From NCBI GenBank assembly GCA_028874075.1, contig JAPPLU010000060.1, positions 97,593 through 161,592 of the forward strand: a stretch of DNA of 64,000 nt. The letters are read 5' to 3'. Position numbers and translations under genes: made by a program. The DNA comes from Chloroflexota bacterium (lineage in GTDB: Bacteria; Chloroflexota; Dehalococcoidia; Lucifugimonadales; UBA3495). Below are positions 9,442-18,139 of the stretch, piece by piece; position 1 is the first letter of the stretch; every line of letters begins with the position of its first letter. The notes under the pieces were generated by a model that was not told the origin of the DNA, made no database searches, and was given only the letters and a program-made list of their open reading frames with translations.

Positions 9442-9781
9442 GAAAAGGTCTGGTCTGGAACAATTTGGCTCGCCGCAAGAGGTTGTTGGCTGCTTGTTTC
9501 AATTGCATATAATCAGCATTGGCGGTGCCCCGTCGGGCAATAAAAACCGCGTCCCACCCATCCTTTATATCGTTGTGTCTTATTGCTTCCCTTAGTCTGC
9601 GTTTGACGAGGTTCCTGGTAACCGCATTGCCGATTCTCTTGCTGACCACGAAACCAAATCGGCTATGGCCGAGGCCATTGCGCAGCGTCCGCAAAACGAG
9701 CAGGCGATTCGCTGCGCTGATTCCTTCTCTGTGAATCTCCGCAAAGCGCCTGCTTTCCGTCAAGCGTTGGCGTCGCTGCAT
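9431..9781 (-). CDS. rnpA: Ribonuclease P protein component
   Basis: The protein subunit of RNase P, which helps the catalytic RNA cleave 5' leaders from pre-tRNAs. The 116-residue product has the RNR motif region NAVTRNLVKRRLREAIRH and the flanking FVVSKRIGNAV and DAVFIARRG strands, all typical. It lies 15 bp after rpmH and overlaps yidD, the standard arrangement. Confidence 0.96.
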   Translation of the reverse strand: MQRRQRLTESRRFAEIHREGISAANRLLVLRTLRNGLGHSRFGFVVSKRIGNAVTRNLVKRRLREAIRHNDIKDGWDAVFIARRGTANADYMQLKQAANNLLRRAKLFQTRPFHDQ

Positions 9782-9796
9782 AGGTCAGCCTGCCCG

Positions 9797-9934
9797 TTAA
9801 ACCGTCAGGCGATGCCGTCCTTTGAATCTCCGTCGGCGAAGAACCGCCCGCCCGTCGGAAGTTCGGGACCGGGCTCTGAAGCCATGCACGCGGGCACGGC
9901 GGCGTTTCTTGGGTTGGTACGTTCTCTTAGGCAT
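9797..9934 (-). CDS. rpmH: 50S ribosomal protein L34
   Basis: L34, 45 residues, starting [20 protein letters not shown] and ending [11 protein letters not shown], is recognisable end to end. A longer frame from 9979 must be wrong because it would start upstream of the -10 element found at 9960-9965. GGAG lies 12 nt before the ATG. It is first in the rpmH-rnpA-yidD-lipoprotein-yidC-jag series. Confidence 0.97.
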   Translation of the reverse strand: MPKRTYQPKKRRRARVHGFRARSRTSDGRAVLRRRRFKGRHRLTV

Positions 9935-9959
9935 ATTAAGGACACACTCCAGATCAAGA

Positions 9960-9989
9960 ATTATATGTTTGCGCTTCATACTGAGTCAA
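9960..9989 (-). promoter_or_regulatory. Sigma70-type promoter of rpmH
   Basis: On the minus strand TTGACT (9984-9989) and TATAAT (9960-9965) are separated by 18 bp. Transcription would begin near 9953, giving a leader of about 20 nt before rpmH. Confidence 0.8.
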
Positions 9990-10169
9990 GGCAACTCTTC
10001 TGCGTCAAGCGAACTCCAAGTCTTCCTCCGACGCAACTTACCGAAACCTCTTCATACCAGTTGCAGCCCCGCAACCATGTTTCAATTCCGCCTTGGAAAC
10101 CAAATCATTAAAATCTCTACTGCTACACCTTCCTCCCTACGGTATGGAAGTCCCAGGCACACAAAGAGG

Positions 10170-10198
10170 CTGAACCACCAGGAAACCAGTGCTATAAT
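10170..10198 (+). promoter_or_regulatory. Promoter of tRNA-Leu
   Basis: TATAAT at 10193-10198 with a weaker CTGAAC -35 at 10170-10175, 17 bp apart, about 45 bp upstream of the tRNA. Confidence 0.6.
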
Positions 10199-10245
10199 GG
10201 ACTAACTCTTCTGAATCGCAGGTGAAGTTCCCGCGATATTGTCCG

Positions 10246-10331
10246 GCCGAAGTGGCGGAATGGTAGACGCGCCGGTCTCAAAAACCGGTGGGAGCAATCC
10301 CGTGTCGGTTCGAGTCCGACCTTCGGCACCA
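10246..10331 (+). tRNA. tRNA-Leu (anticodon CAA)
   Basis: The acceptor stem GCCGAAG/CTTCGGC is perfect. The anticodon stem CCGGT/ACCGG encloses loop CTCAAAA, giving anticodon CAA, which reads UUG. A class II variable arm (GGGAGCAATCCC) and TTCGAGT T-loop are present, and CCA is encoded. The D-arm carries the GCGGAATGGTAGACGC pattern of leucine tRNAs. Confidence 0.96.
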
Positions 10332-10374
10332 CTCTTAAATTGGCCTAAGTCGCTAATACGTTCTGAATGAAAAA

Positions 10375-10404
10375 GCCGCCCTGAAGAGGGGCGGCTCTCT
10401 TGTT
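10375..10404 (+). terminator. Terminator of tRNA-Leu
   Basis: Stem GCCGCCC (10375-10381) with GGGCGGC (10389-10395), 7-nt loop, then TCTCTTGTT. Confidence 0.8.
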
Positions 10405-10497
10405 AAATCTTTGTCCGGCAATTTACCTAGCCCCATTCCCCTTGCCGAACTTCACCAACACTCTATACATGCAACTAAACCCCCGTTTGTAGGGGAC

Positions 10498-11904
10498 TCA
10501 CCCCACAGGCGGACGCCTGGTCTGCGACATTCTGGCTTCTAGCTTCCTGGCTACCTGCAGCAGCTTCAACTCGTCAAAGTGCCGGCCCACAACCTGCACC
10601 CCAATCGGCAATCCCTCCGCGCTGAATCCGAAAGGCACGGATATCGCTGGAGATCCGGTCAGGTCCCAGGGCAGGGTGAGACGCAGGGTGTGCCTGCCGG
10701 CCAGGTCGCGCCCATCTATGTGAAATTCGTTATGCCCGTGGGGAAAAGCCGGCATGGGAACCGTGGGGCACAGGAAAATATCGTAGTGGGTGAAGTATTC
10801 CTTTACCGCCACGCGCAACTTCTCCCACTCATCGGTTGCGTTCAGGTAATCGTCCATTGTGAAGGTGCTGCCGTCCACGAAGCGGGATCGGAACAGCGCC
10901 GTAAGTTCCGATTCCCTGCCGGCAATGGTGGGAGCCGAGTAGCGCCTGGCTTCCATGGTAAATATGACCGTGGAGATGGCCGACGCGTTGTTATCGACCA
11001 GCGCAGGTATTTCCACCGGCTCCACATTCACGCCCAGCTCGCCCAGCGCCGCCGCCGCCTCGGCCACCGACCGTTGCACTTCCGGTTCCACGGGTACCCC
11101 GGCGGTCGGGCTCCACCCTACTTTCAGCCCGCTCAGGTCCACGTCCAGGGATGCGTAGTCCGGCACTGGCACCGGTGGCGTGTACAAGTCCACGTCGTCA
11201 GCGCCGGCAAGGATGGACATGCCCAGGGCCACGTCGCCGACGGTGCGGGCAATGGGCCCTACGTGGATGGCGCGCAGGATGGTCTGAGGTTGGATGCCGG
11301 TATAGGGAATGCGTCCCAGGGTGGGTTTGATGCCGACGACACCACAAAGGCTGGCCGGGGCCCGGATGGACCCGCCCAGGTCCGTGCCCAGGCCGAAGGG
11401 CGAAAGCCCCGCGGCAATAGCGGCCACCTCGCCGCCGCTGGACCCACCGGCCGTTCTCTCAAGATTCCAGGGATTGCGCGTTACGCCGAAAACATCGTTG
11501 TCGGTCTCCCACCACAGGGCGAACTCAGGCATATTGGTCTTCCCCAGCAGAATACCCCCGGCTGACCTCAGGCGCGTGTAGACCTCCGCGTCCTGTTGGG
11601 AAATGTATCCATCGTAGATCTTCGACCCCAGCGACATCCGCATCCCCGAGGTTTCGATGCAGTCCTTCAGGGTATAGGGCACGCCGTGGAGGGGGCCAAG
11701 GTCATCGCCCCGAATTACCGCCGCCTCCGCTTGCCGGGCCTGTTCCATTGGATCGCCGGCAAAGAAGACGATGGCGTTCAGCGTGGAGTTGAGCTGGGCA
11801 ATGCGGTCCAGATGTGTCTGCACCACCTCAACGGGTGACAGCTCTTTCCGGCGAATCCTGGCTGCCAACTCCGTAGCAGGAGCGTAGTAGATCTCTTCGC
11901 TCAT
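10498..11904 (-). CDS. Amidase signature family hydrolase
   Basis: Cytoplasmic amidase of 468 residues with the full Ser-cisSer-Lys triad: Lys80 in GVPYTLKD, Ser155 in TAGGSSGGE, and the nucleophile Ser179 in GTDLGGSIR. The family hydrolyses amides to acid plus ammonia, and also includes GatA. Here no gatB or gatC lies nearby and the C-terminus resembles stand-alone amidases, so a catabolic amidase is more likely than GatA. GAGGAGG lies 6 nt before the ATG. The substrate is unknown. Confidence 0.92.
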   Translation of the reverse strand: MSEEIYYAPATELAARIRRKELSPVEVVQTHLDRIAQLNSTLNAIVFFAGDPMEQARQAEAAVIRGDDLGPLHGVPYTLKDCIETSGMRMSLGSKIYDGYISQQDAEVYTRLRSAGGILLGKTNMPEFALWWETDNDVFGVTRNPWNLERTAGGSSGGEVAAIAAGLSPFGLGTDLGGSIRAPASLCGVVGIKPTLGRIPYTGIQPQTILRAIHVGPIARTVGDVALGMSILAGADDVDLYTPPVPVPDYASLDVDLSGLKVGWSPTAGVPVEPEVQRSVAEAAAALGELGVNVEPVEIPALVDNNASAISTVIFTMEARRYSAPTIAGRESELTALFRSRFVDGSTFTMDDYLNATDEWEKLRVAVKEYFTHYDIFLCPTVPMPAFPHGHNEFHIDGRDLAGRHTLRLTLPWDLTGSPAISVPFGFSAEGLPIGVQVVGRHFDELKLLQVARKLEARMSQTRRPPVG

Positions 11905-12021
11905 AGAATGCCTCCTCGGGGCAAGTGGCGGGGTCGGCCATCAACCGCCTCACATTGCGATTCTCCTTCTCCGGAATCCTCAGCTTTCTTCCTTCTGCAA
12001 GGCGGTTTCAAACACGACCTC

Positions 12022-12940
12022 CTACCGCACCGGCGGCCACATTATCCACCCTCTGCGTCCCGTGTTGCGCAAGCGCAGCAGATGGCCCTGGCCTGTCGTA
12101 ACGTACAGACTGCTCTGGTCCGCGTCGCCGAAACAGCAGTTCGTCGGGCCGTCTACCCCCACCGGCATAGGGTAGGTCTCCAGCACTCGCCCCTGGGGCG
12201 TCCAGACGTAAATCATCGGACCGGGGCCGCTGAGAGTGTTCCCCGCCGTCCCCAAGATGTTCCCCTCCGAGTCCAGGCACATGCCGTCGATGCCCCGCTG
12301 GGGACCCCGGTGGTCGCGGCCGAACTGGTGCAGCACAATATACTCGCCCAGGGAGCCGTCAGCAATGATGGGGTAGGAGCGCAGTTCCCGCACTCCTTCC
12401 GGCGAGGGGTCGGTTTGGATGATGTACAGGCTGCGTTCGTCGGGCGACACCAGCAGCCCGTTGGTGCCGGTGGTATCGAAGGTCATCCGCTGGCAGGCGT
12501 AGGTGCCATCGGATTGTGGGTCGGCACGCAGGATGTCCCGGTTCATGTTCTCCTGCCGCTCGCTGGGGTCGATGTTCCCCTCGTTCCAGGGATTGCTGAA
12601 CCAGATGCGCCCTCTCCGGTCTATGGCCAGGTCGTTGGGGGTGTTCAGACGCTGGCCGTCCAGCCGGTCGACGATTGTGGTGGTGCCGCCGTCCGGCTCA
12701 AAGCGGACGATGGAGCGACCGCCCGAGCAGCAGCCGTAGAGTCGACCGTCGACGTCGAAAGCCAGGCCGTTGGTATGGTTCGTGTTCTCGCGGTAGATCG
12801 TGCACTCTCCCGACTCCGGGTCGTAGGCCATGATTCGGCTGGCCGGAATGTAGGTGAACAGCAGGCGCCGGCCGTCCCAGGCCGGCCCCCTCGGTCAAAC
12901 GGCTGAACGGTCCCGCCACGTGCTCCCAATGTAGTGCCAT
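12022..12940 (-). pseudogene. SMP-30/gluconolactonase-like gene with a single-base frameshift
   Basis: A six-bladed SMP-30/LRE-like lactonase split by one frameshift. The frame beginning with ATG at 12940 (AAGGAG 6 nt upstream) reads MALHWEHVAGPFSRLTEG and then leaves register at a run of five C on the plus strand (12886-12890). Removing one base restores EGPAWDGRRLLFTYIPASRIM, which joins the frame that continues to 12022, for 305 residues, the usual family size. The downstream part has the Asn/Asp metal-site segments HTNGLAFDVDG, NTPNDLAIDRRG and TGTNGLLVSPDE. The Glu of EGPAW, the first metal ligand in this family, lies just upstream of the slip, so the 269-residue fragment alone should be inactive. 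Sequencing error or true mutation cannot be told apart here. Confidence 0.85.
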
Positions 12941-13394
12941 GCTTTTCTCCTTAGTGGGGATTATGCTGACAGACTTGCCTTCTGGTGTCTGACGTATGAA
13001 GGGTCGCTCTCCATTTTCCTGCGGGCAGCTCTCGAATATTATCTATGAACCTGCGTGGTAAGAGGCGGGAAGAGTTCCGATTTAGGTGGTCTGGAAGCCA
13101 TTATGGTCGGGGCAAACCTGGGTGTCTGCCCTTGTCCCACGCACGCAACCACCTGAATTGGAACGCAACCCAAACGGCGCCCTGCCTTGTCTTAAAGCCG
13201 TTTGACCCTCGCCACCGTCCGCGCGGGCCGGGAATCAAGTTAGCCTGCCAATTCACTTCGTTGCCCGCGTCCGTCTCTGGCGTCAACGTTCATGGTTCGG
13301 GCCCTGTCCAGGAAGCATGACCCGGCCCTGCCGCTCAAACAGACCGACGAATGTCGGCTCGGCCATGCTTTCGCATCTGGTCAAGGGCCGGTGC
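12941..13394. other. Gene-free spacer, nothing recognised
   Basis: No reading frame in this 454-bp stretch resembles a protein, and no tRNA-like fold, terminator or repeat was seen. It must hold the SD and probably the promoter of the SMP-30 gene at its left end. Confidence 0.5.
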
Positions 13395-14240
13395 CTATCC
13401 CAGCGAGAAGAATTCCATAATCGGTCCAAGGGCCTCGGGTTCGGTCAGGGTTGGCGCGTGCCCAACACCGGGCACTTCAACCATGCGACAGTCCTGCATG
13501 TCCGCCCCCATCCGTTGGGCTGTCTCCGGCGACAACAGATCACTGTCCCCACCCCGTACCAGCAGCACCGGGCCGGGTATGTTCAGCGCCAGTTTCCAGG
13601 ACGTTTCCGGGTCGGGGCGCCGCGGGTCGGTGCGGACCGCCGGGTCCATCTTCCAGGTGTAGCCACCGCCGGGCAGGCCCTTAACCGCATGGCCGGCGAC
13701 GGCCCGCTGGTCGGCGTCGTTGAGGGAACTGAAGCCTACCCGCTGCTCGCAGTGCCAGGCAATTACCTCTTCCATCGTCTTAAAGGTGGTTACCGCTTCC
13801 CGGGTGCTGTTGGCAATGCGGGCGCCGCCCCGAGGGTCAATGTCCGGGCCGATGTCGTTTAGCACGGTGCGCTCCACCCGGTCGCGGTAGGTGCCTGCGT
13901 AGCTCATGGAAATGCGGCCGCCCAGCGAGGTGCCAACCAGCGAAATGCGCTCAAATCCCAGGGCCTTCCTCAGCCCCTCCAGGTCGGAAATGTAGGCCTC
14001 GTTAGAATAGTCGGCATCGGCGGCCCAGTCACTCTCTCCCCGCCCGCGAACATCCACGGAAATGACGTGATAGTGGCCCGCGAGGTAGGGCGTCAGGTTA
14101 TCAAAGTTGTGAGCATTCCCGCTCAACCCATGTACCATGACAACCGGTGGCCTGCCGGCATCTCCCCACTCCAAATAGTGCAGATTCAGGTCGCCGACCC
14201 GGACGAAACGGTCTGTTGCTGTGGTGGTTCCTGTAGTCAT
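13395..14240 (-). CDS. Alpha/beta hydrolase
   Basis: A 281-residue alpha/beta-hydrolase-fold enzyme. The nucleophile Ser lies in GTSLGG (about residue 105), the acid in RGGDSDLLS and the catalytic His in VPGVGHAPTL (about 261). The oxyanion-hole motif VMVHGLSG is near residue 38. The ATG at 14240 has GGGAGG 4 nt upstream; an upstream TTG at 14252 is less likely. Family members include esterases, C-C hydrolases and lactonases; the substrate is unknown. It follows the LLM oxidoreductase gene by 43 bp on the same strand, so an oxidation-hydrolysis pair is plausible. Confidence 0.9.
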   Translation of the reverse strand: MTTGTTTATDRFVRVGDLNLHYLEWGDAGRPPVVMVHGLSGNAHNFDNLTPYLAGHYHVISVDVRGRGESDWAADADYSNEAYISDLEGLRKALGFERISLVGTSLGGRISMSYAGTYRDRVERTVLNDIGPDIDPRGGARIANSTREAVTTFKTMEEVIAWHCEQRVGFSSLNDADQRAVAGHAVKGLPGGGYTWKMDPAVRTDPRRPDPETSWKLALNIPGPVLLVRGGDSDLLSPETAQRMGADMQDCRMVEVPGVGHAPTLTEPEALGPIMEFFSLG

Positions 14241-14283
14241 GGGGCCTCCCAAATAAGGAATTTGGCTCTATTGTCCAGTTGTT

Positions 14284-15129
14284 CTAGCCTATTGCCGCCG
14301 AGGCGATCTCCTCAATTACCCGCAACGCTTCATCGCCGGCATCAGCAGGCAGGCCAATGGTGACCCGGTCAGCGCCGGCAGCTTCCAGGCTCTTGATGAG
14401 TTCCGCGTCCGCGGGGACGTTGCACACCATCAGGCGTATGGACTTGGGGTCTCGACCCGCCGCTTCCGCCAGTTCGTCCAGGGCCGCCCGTCCCATCCGA
14501 ACCTGCTCTTCATCGACTCGAACCGGCATCCAGCCATCCCCGTACTCCACCACCCGCCTGAACACATTGGCGGCAAATCCGCCCAGGTAGACCGGGGGAT
14601 GGGGACTCTGCACCGGTTTGGGCGAGCAGCGCACTGCGGGAAAGTCCACGAAGCTTCCGTGGAACTCGGCTTCTTCCTGGGTCCAAAGCTGCTTCATGGC
14701 CAAGATATGCTCCCGGGTCTGGCCCCACCTCCGCCGGAAGTCGCCGCCCATGATCTCCGTTTCTTCCTGCAGCCAGCCCGCTCCAATGCCGAACAGAAAG
14801 CGGCCATTGGAAATTCGGTCCAGGGTAGCGATCTGCTTGGCGTGGAGCAGCGGATTGTGCTCCGGCACCAGGCTGATAGCGGTGCCCAGCTTGATGGTGC
14901 TGGTGGCCGCCGAGGCGCGGGCCAGGCCAATCAGCGGGTCGCCGATGTCGGCCATGGAAGCGGGTATGGAACCGTCCGCGCTGCCACCATAGGGGGAGGT
15001 AGTGTTGACTGGAAGTATGGGGTGCTCCGGCAGCCAAAAGGATTCGAAGCCCAGTTCCTCAGCCCGCTGGGCCAGCGCCGCCGGGTCTAACGAGTTGGAT
15101 GACACCCTGGCCGTAATTCCAATGTCCAT
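14284..15129 (-). CDS. LLM class flavin/F420-dependent oxidoreductase
   Basis: Luciferase-like TIM-barrel protein of 281 residues. Typical segments are the N-terminal MDIGITARVSSNSLDP, ELGFESFWLPEHP near 27-39, KLGTAISLVPEHNPLLHAKQ near 80-99, and LDRISNGRFLFGIGAGW. Members reduce or oxygenate substrates using F420 or FMN; sequence does not settle which. GAGAGGG precedes the ATG by 7 nt. A paralogue lies at 16271-17209 on the other strand. Confidence 0.9.
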   Translation of the reverse strand: MDIGITARVSSNSLDPAALAQRAEELGFESFWLPEHPILPVNTTSPYGGSADGSIPASMADIGDPLIGLARASAATSTIKLGTAISLVPEHNPLLHAKQIATLDRISNGRFLFGIGAGWLQEETEIMGGDFRRRWGQTREHILAMKQLWTQEEAEFHGSFVDFPAVRCSPKPVQSPHPPVYLGGFAANVFRRVVEYGDGWMPVRVDEEQVRMGRAALDELAEAAGRDPKSIRLMVCNVPADAELIKSLEAAGADRVTIGLPADAGDEALRVIEEIASAAIG

Positions 15130-15444
15130 GTCAAAACCCTCTCTCGAACGATTGGCTTGATTCTACCATCTGCGTTCTCAGTTGGACTCAATACCGTAAG
15201 CAAAGTGGAATCCAATGCTTGGAATCACTATCATCGGTTCCTGATAGTGGATTAAGCGAGCCGCCGGAGCACATGCAGGCCCGACTTCCCGATTTCGATT
15301 AACTCCCGTGCCTCAACAAAATTCCCAATTGGGTGCGGTCTAGTATACTGTCCGCCAACCAGATACCTAATTTGAAACATAGGCGCCGCATCTCCCCGCT
15401 GATCGGGTCATCAGCAAGAGAATGGCTACCAGGAGGCCCATAAC
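15130..15444. promoter_or_regulatory. Divergent spacer with weak promoter for the HAD gene
   Basis: This 315-bp region separates divergent genes. On the plus strand TATACT (15344-15349) with TTCCCA (15322-15327) 16 bp upstream could drive the gene at 15445. No coding signal was seen. Confidence 0.4.
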
Positions 15445-16149
15445 ATGGCAGACCAATCTCTTGAAAGGGTCAAGTTCCTCACCTTTGACATACTCGGCAC
15501 CGTCATGGACCTGACCGGCAGCCTGGCCGGCCCGGCGGGAGAATTCCTGTCGGCTAACGGTTCGGACATGGCCGGGGAGGCCTTCTATGCGGACTGGAGG
15601 GAACGCCAGCGCATCGAGCAATACCAGGACAACCTGCTAATGCTGGGCCACAGCGGCTATCTTGAAACCTGCCGCCGTGCCTTTGTTTACTGCCTGAAAA
15701 AGCACAACGTGGACTACACGGCTAGCGCCGTGCGGGAGTTTATGAAGGTCTATATGAACCTGCAGCCCTATCCCGACGCTATCGACGGCCTGAGGTCTCT
15801 GGGCGCCCGGTACAAGCTGGTAGCGCTGTCCAACGGGGAGCAGTGGTACCTTGAAAAGCTGCTGAGCAATAACGTGCCGGTGGAATTTGACGCCATCATT
15901 TCAGTAGACCAGGTGGGAGCCTTCAAGCCTTCCCCTGGGATATACCGGAAAGCGGCGCAGCGCCTGAGGTGCGAGCCGGGAGAGGTAATGATGGTGGCGG
16001 CCCACTCCTTCGACATCCTGGGCGCTCAGGTCTCCGGCTTTCGGGCCGCCTACGTCAACCGTTACAACTTGCCCACTGAGGACTCGGAATACCAGCCCGA
16101 AATTATCGTGGATGACTTTGTCCAGTTAGCCGAGCGCTTGCTTGAATGA
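15445..16149 (+). CDS. Haloacid dehalogenase type II-like hydrolase
   Basis: HAD-superfamily protein of 234 residues. The nucleophile Asp15 lies in TFDILGT, the second motif in ALSNGEQ, the Lys in GAFKPSPGIY, and the acidic last motif in AAHSFDILGAQVSGF, which is the pattern of (S)-2-haloacid dehalogenases rather than of phosphoglycolate phosphatases. It may hydrolyse L-2-haloacids to D-2-hydroxyacids, but many type II homologues have other or unknown substrates. AGGAGG lies 8 nt before the ATG. Confidence 0.85.
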   Translation: MADQSLERVKFLTFDILGTVMDLTGSLAGPAGEFLSANGSDMAGEAFYADWRERQRIEQYQDNLLMLGHSGYLETCRRAFVYCLKKHNVDYTASAVREFMKVYMNLQPYPDAIDGLRSLGARYKLVALSNGEQWYLEKLLSNNVPVEFDAIISVDQVGAFKPSPGIYRKAAQRLRCEPGEVMMVAAHSFDILGAQVSGFRAAYVNRYNLPTEDSEYQPEIIVDDFVQLAERLLE

Positions 16150-16270
16150 GACGGACAGTCCCAGGCTCAGCGTAGACCAGCATAAATTCGTGCCCCTTTG
16201 TATGCTTGTATAATCGGTCGCGGCCCAAGGGCAGGACGGCCTGTAGATTTTTGAGGAGATTGGCGCGCAA

Positions 16271-17209
16271 ATGGAAATTGGTCTGAGTATTCCCCGTCTG
16301 CCTGACGCCGATGGAATCCGACGGTTTGTGCAGCGGGCCGAGGAACTGGGGTTCGAGTCGGTGCTGGTCGGCGACCACATTCTGCTGCCCACCGGTGGCA
16401 CCAATCAGTACCCCTACACCGCCGACGGGTCATTTTCCCGTCCTTCGGATGAACCGTTCCTGGAAACCATGACGCTGCTGGGGTACATGGCAGCCTGTTC
16501 CCACAGCATCAAGCTGGGCACCACCGTCATAATCCTCCCTTATCGCAACCCCCTGGTGCAGGCCAAGATGTTCGCCTCGCTGGATGTTTTGTCCAACGGG
16601 CGAATGATTTGCGGTGTAGGTGTAGGCTGGTTGGAGAAGGAGTTTGAAACCCTGGGCGTCCCCTACGCCGAGCGTGGCCCCATGAGTGACGAATACCTGG
16701 AGATATTCAAGGCCCTGTGGACCCAGGCCGACCCGGAGTATCACGGCAGGTACTTTGATATTGAAGGTATCCAGTTCTACCCCAAGCCCGTCCAGCAGCC
16801 CCATGTTCCCATCTGGGTGGGAGGGCACAGCCGCCCCGCATTGCGACGGGTCGCCAGGTATGGAGACTGCTGGCATACCACCCGGCAAACCCCCGACTTC
16901 GTGGCTCAGAATCTGCCGTATCTGCGGGAGCAGGCTGAACGGGCAGGCCGCGATCCCGCAGACATCTCCGTTTCATTGAAACGCAGCCTGCACTTTACCG
17001 ACCTGGAAGCCAGCGAGGAGAAGTCGGTTAGGACCGGCGGCGTGATAATAGCGACTACCCAGGAGGTCATCGACGACGTCTACTATTGCCGGGAGCTGAG
17101 CATTGACCAGTTGACTTACGACTTCCGGGTAGAAGGCATCGACGCCTGCATACGGGTGATGGACCACCTTGCGAAAGAGGTGCTGCCGGTGGCCCAGCGT
17201 CTCGGCTAG
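16271..17209 (+). CDS. LLM class flavin/F420-dependent oxidoreductase
   Basis: Second luciferase-like oxidoreductase, 312 residues, with EELGFESVLVGDHILLP, IKLGTTVIILPYRNPLVQAK, LDVLSNGRMICGVGVGWLEKE and a substrate-side segment PHVPIWVGGHSRPALRR. It resembles F420-dependent family members (Rv2161c-like), though FMN is possible. A TATAAT at 16209-16214 lies about 55 bp upstream. It follows the HAD gene by 121 bp and ends in a convergent arrangement with the gamma carbonic anhydrase. Confidence 0.9.
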   Translation: MEIGLSIPRLPDADGIRRFVQRAEELGFESVLVGDHILLPTGGTNQYPYTADGSFSRPSDEPFLETMTLLGYMAACSHSIKLGTTVIILPYRNPLVQAKMFASLDVLSNGRMICGVGVGWLEKEFETLGVPYAERGPMSDEYLEIFKALWTQADPEYHGRYFDIEGIQFYPKPVQQPHVPIWVGGHSRPALRRVARYGDCWHTTRQTPDFVAQNLPYLREQAERAGRDPADISVSLKRSLHFTDLEASEEKSVRTGGVIIATTQEVIDDVYYCRELSIDQLTYDFRVEGIDACIRVMDHLAKEVLPVAQRLG

Positions 17210-17242
17210 TGGATCGGTTCCCGGGATCTCTTTGACCGGTAT

Positions 17243-17267
17243 GGCCGGCGTCTTTCAGGCGCCGGCC
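17243..17267. terminator. Convergent terminator hairpin
   Basis: GGCCGGCG (17243-17250) pairs with CGCCGGCC (17260-17267) across a 9-nt loop. It lies between the ends of two convergent genes. The T tract is weak. Confidence 0.5.
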
Positions 17268-17277
17268 GTTGCAGTTA

Positions 17278-17784
17278 TTACAGGCCGCTGTCCTTGAACT
17301 GCTTGGCGCGCTTTACCAGGTGGTTGGCCGTTCGCTTCATCATTGCTATCTGGTCTTCGTTGACTTCTTGCTTGACTGTTCCGGGAACTCCGGTAAAGAA
17401 GGAGCGGTCGGGGACGTGGGTACCGGAACGCACCACGGAATTGGCGGCAATGAGGCACTCCTTGCCAATGGATGACCGGTTCAGAAATGTGCAGTTGTTG
17501 CCCAGAAGCGATCCGGTCCCAATGCGCGTGCCGTGTACTACCACTGCGTGCCCAATGGTCACGTAGTCCTCGATAACCATTCCGTTGCCGTGGATAACGG
17601 CGCCCTCCTGGACGTTAACATAATTGCCAATAGTGACCTTCTCTTCGCCGTCGGCCCTAATGGTTACTCCAGGCCAGATGCTGCTGTATTCGCCTATTTC
17701 AACGTCGCCGACTACGTAGGCAAATTCACTGACCCAGGCCGTTTCAGCGATCCTGGGGGTCTTGTCTCCGAGGCTCCTGATCAA
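17278..17784 (-). CDS. Gamma-carbonic anhydrase family protein
   Basis: Left-handed beta-helix protein with hexapeptide repeats (IWPGVTIRADGE, NVQEGAVIHG, IGHAVVVHGTRIG). The three zinc-binding histidines appear in VIHGNG and GHAVVVHG. From a TTG at 17784, with GGGAGG 6 nt upstream, it gives the family's standard N-terminus MIRSLGDKTPRI and 168 residues; a longer ATG frame from 17868 adds an unrelated leader and has no SD. Related proteins hydrate CO2 or act as acyltransferase-like or ferripyochelin-binding homologues; true carbonic anhydrase activity is not proven by sequence. Confidence 0.9.
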   Translation of the reverse strand: MIRSLGDKTPRIAETAWVSEFAYVVGDVEIGEYSSIWPGVTIRADGEEKVTIGNYVNVQEGAVIHGNGMVIEDYVTIGHAVVVHGTRIGTGSLLGNNCTFLNRSSIGKECLIAANSVVRSGTHVPDRSFFTGVPGTVKQEVNEDQIAMMKRTANHLVKRAKQFKDSGL

Positions 17785-17967
17785 TTCAATCCTCCCGATT
17801 TTACACTTCTCTGTATAAACAGATTGGTGCCGGTTTGCTGCTAATGAATGGTGGCTTCTTCCAGGCACGGATTATACCCCAGCGGGACGGGGGGCGGGGC
17901 GGCGGAACCGATAAATCGCATCGTTACTACAGTGGCCTGTCACCCTGTTCCCGCGCTAACGAATCTC

Positions 17968-18053
17968 TTGCCGTAGAGATGCAAGGGACGCTGAGTTTCG
18001 CAGAGATACTCTGTGCATCTCTGCGCTCTATGGGTCCCTGCGGTGAAGGAAAC
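17968..18053. repeat. Imperfect palindrome of the CTCTGCG/CGCAGAG type
   Basis: The left arm (17970-18007, GCCGTAGAGATGCAAGGG...) and right arm (18009-18053, ...TCTCTGCG...GGGTCCCTGCGGT) are imperfect inverted copies. Repeats rich in CGCAGAG and CTCTGCG are known as dispersed intergenic palindromes in several bacterial genomes. No other copy was found in this window. Confidence 0.5.
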
Positions 18054-18139
18054 CCTAGAAATTCGCTTGCCCAAAAGGCGCCCTTCGTCGTCACCATAAT
18101 CCGGTAAAGGCCCCATTGGCAGAAGAGACGACCAGAAGT

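Noticed and set aside
9935..10245. Possible oriC next to rpmH
   Set aside because: No DnaA boxes (TTATCCACA-like) or dnaA gene were seen; the region is explained by two promoters.
12698..12940. An 80-residue minus-strand frame starting at 12940
   Set aside because: Only its first ~18 residues are real; the rest is out of register after the frameshift of the SMP-30 gene.
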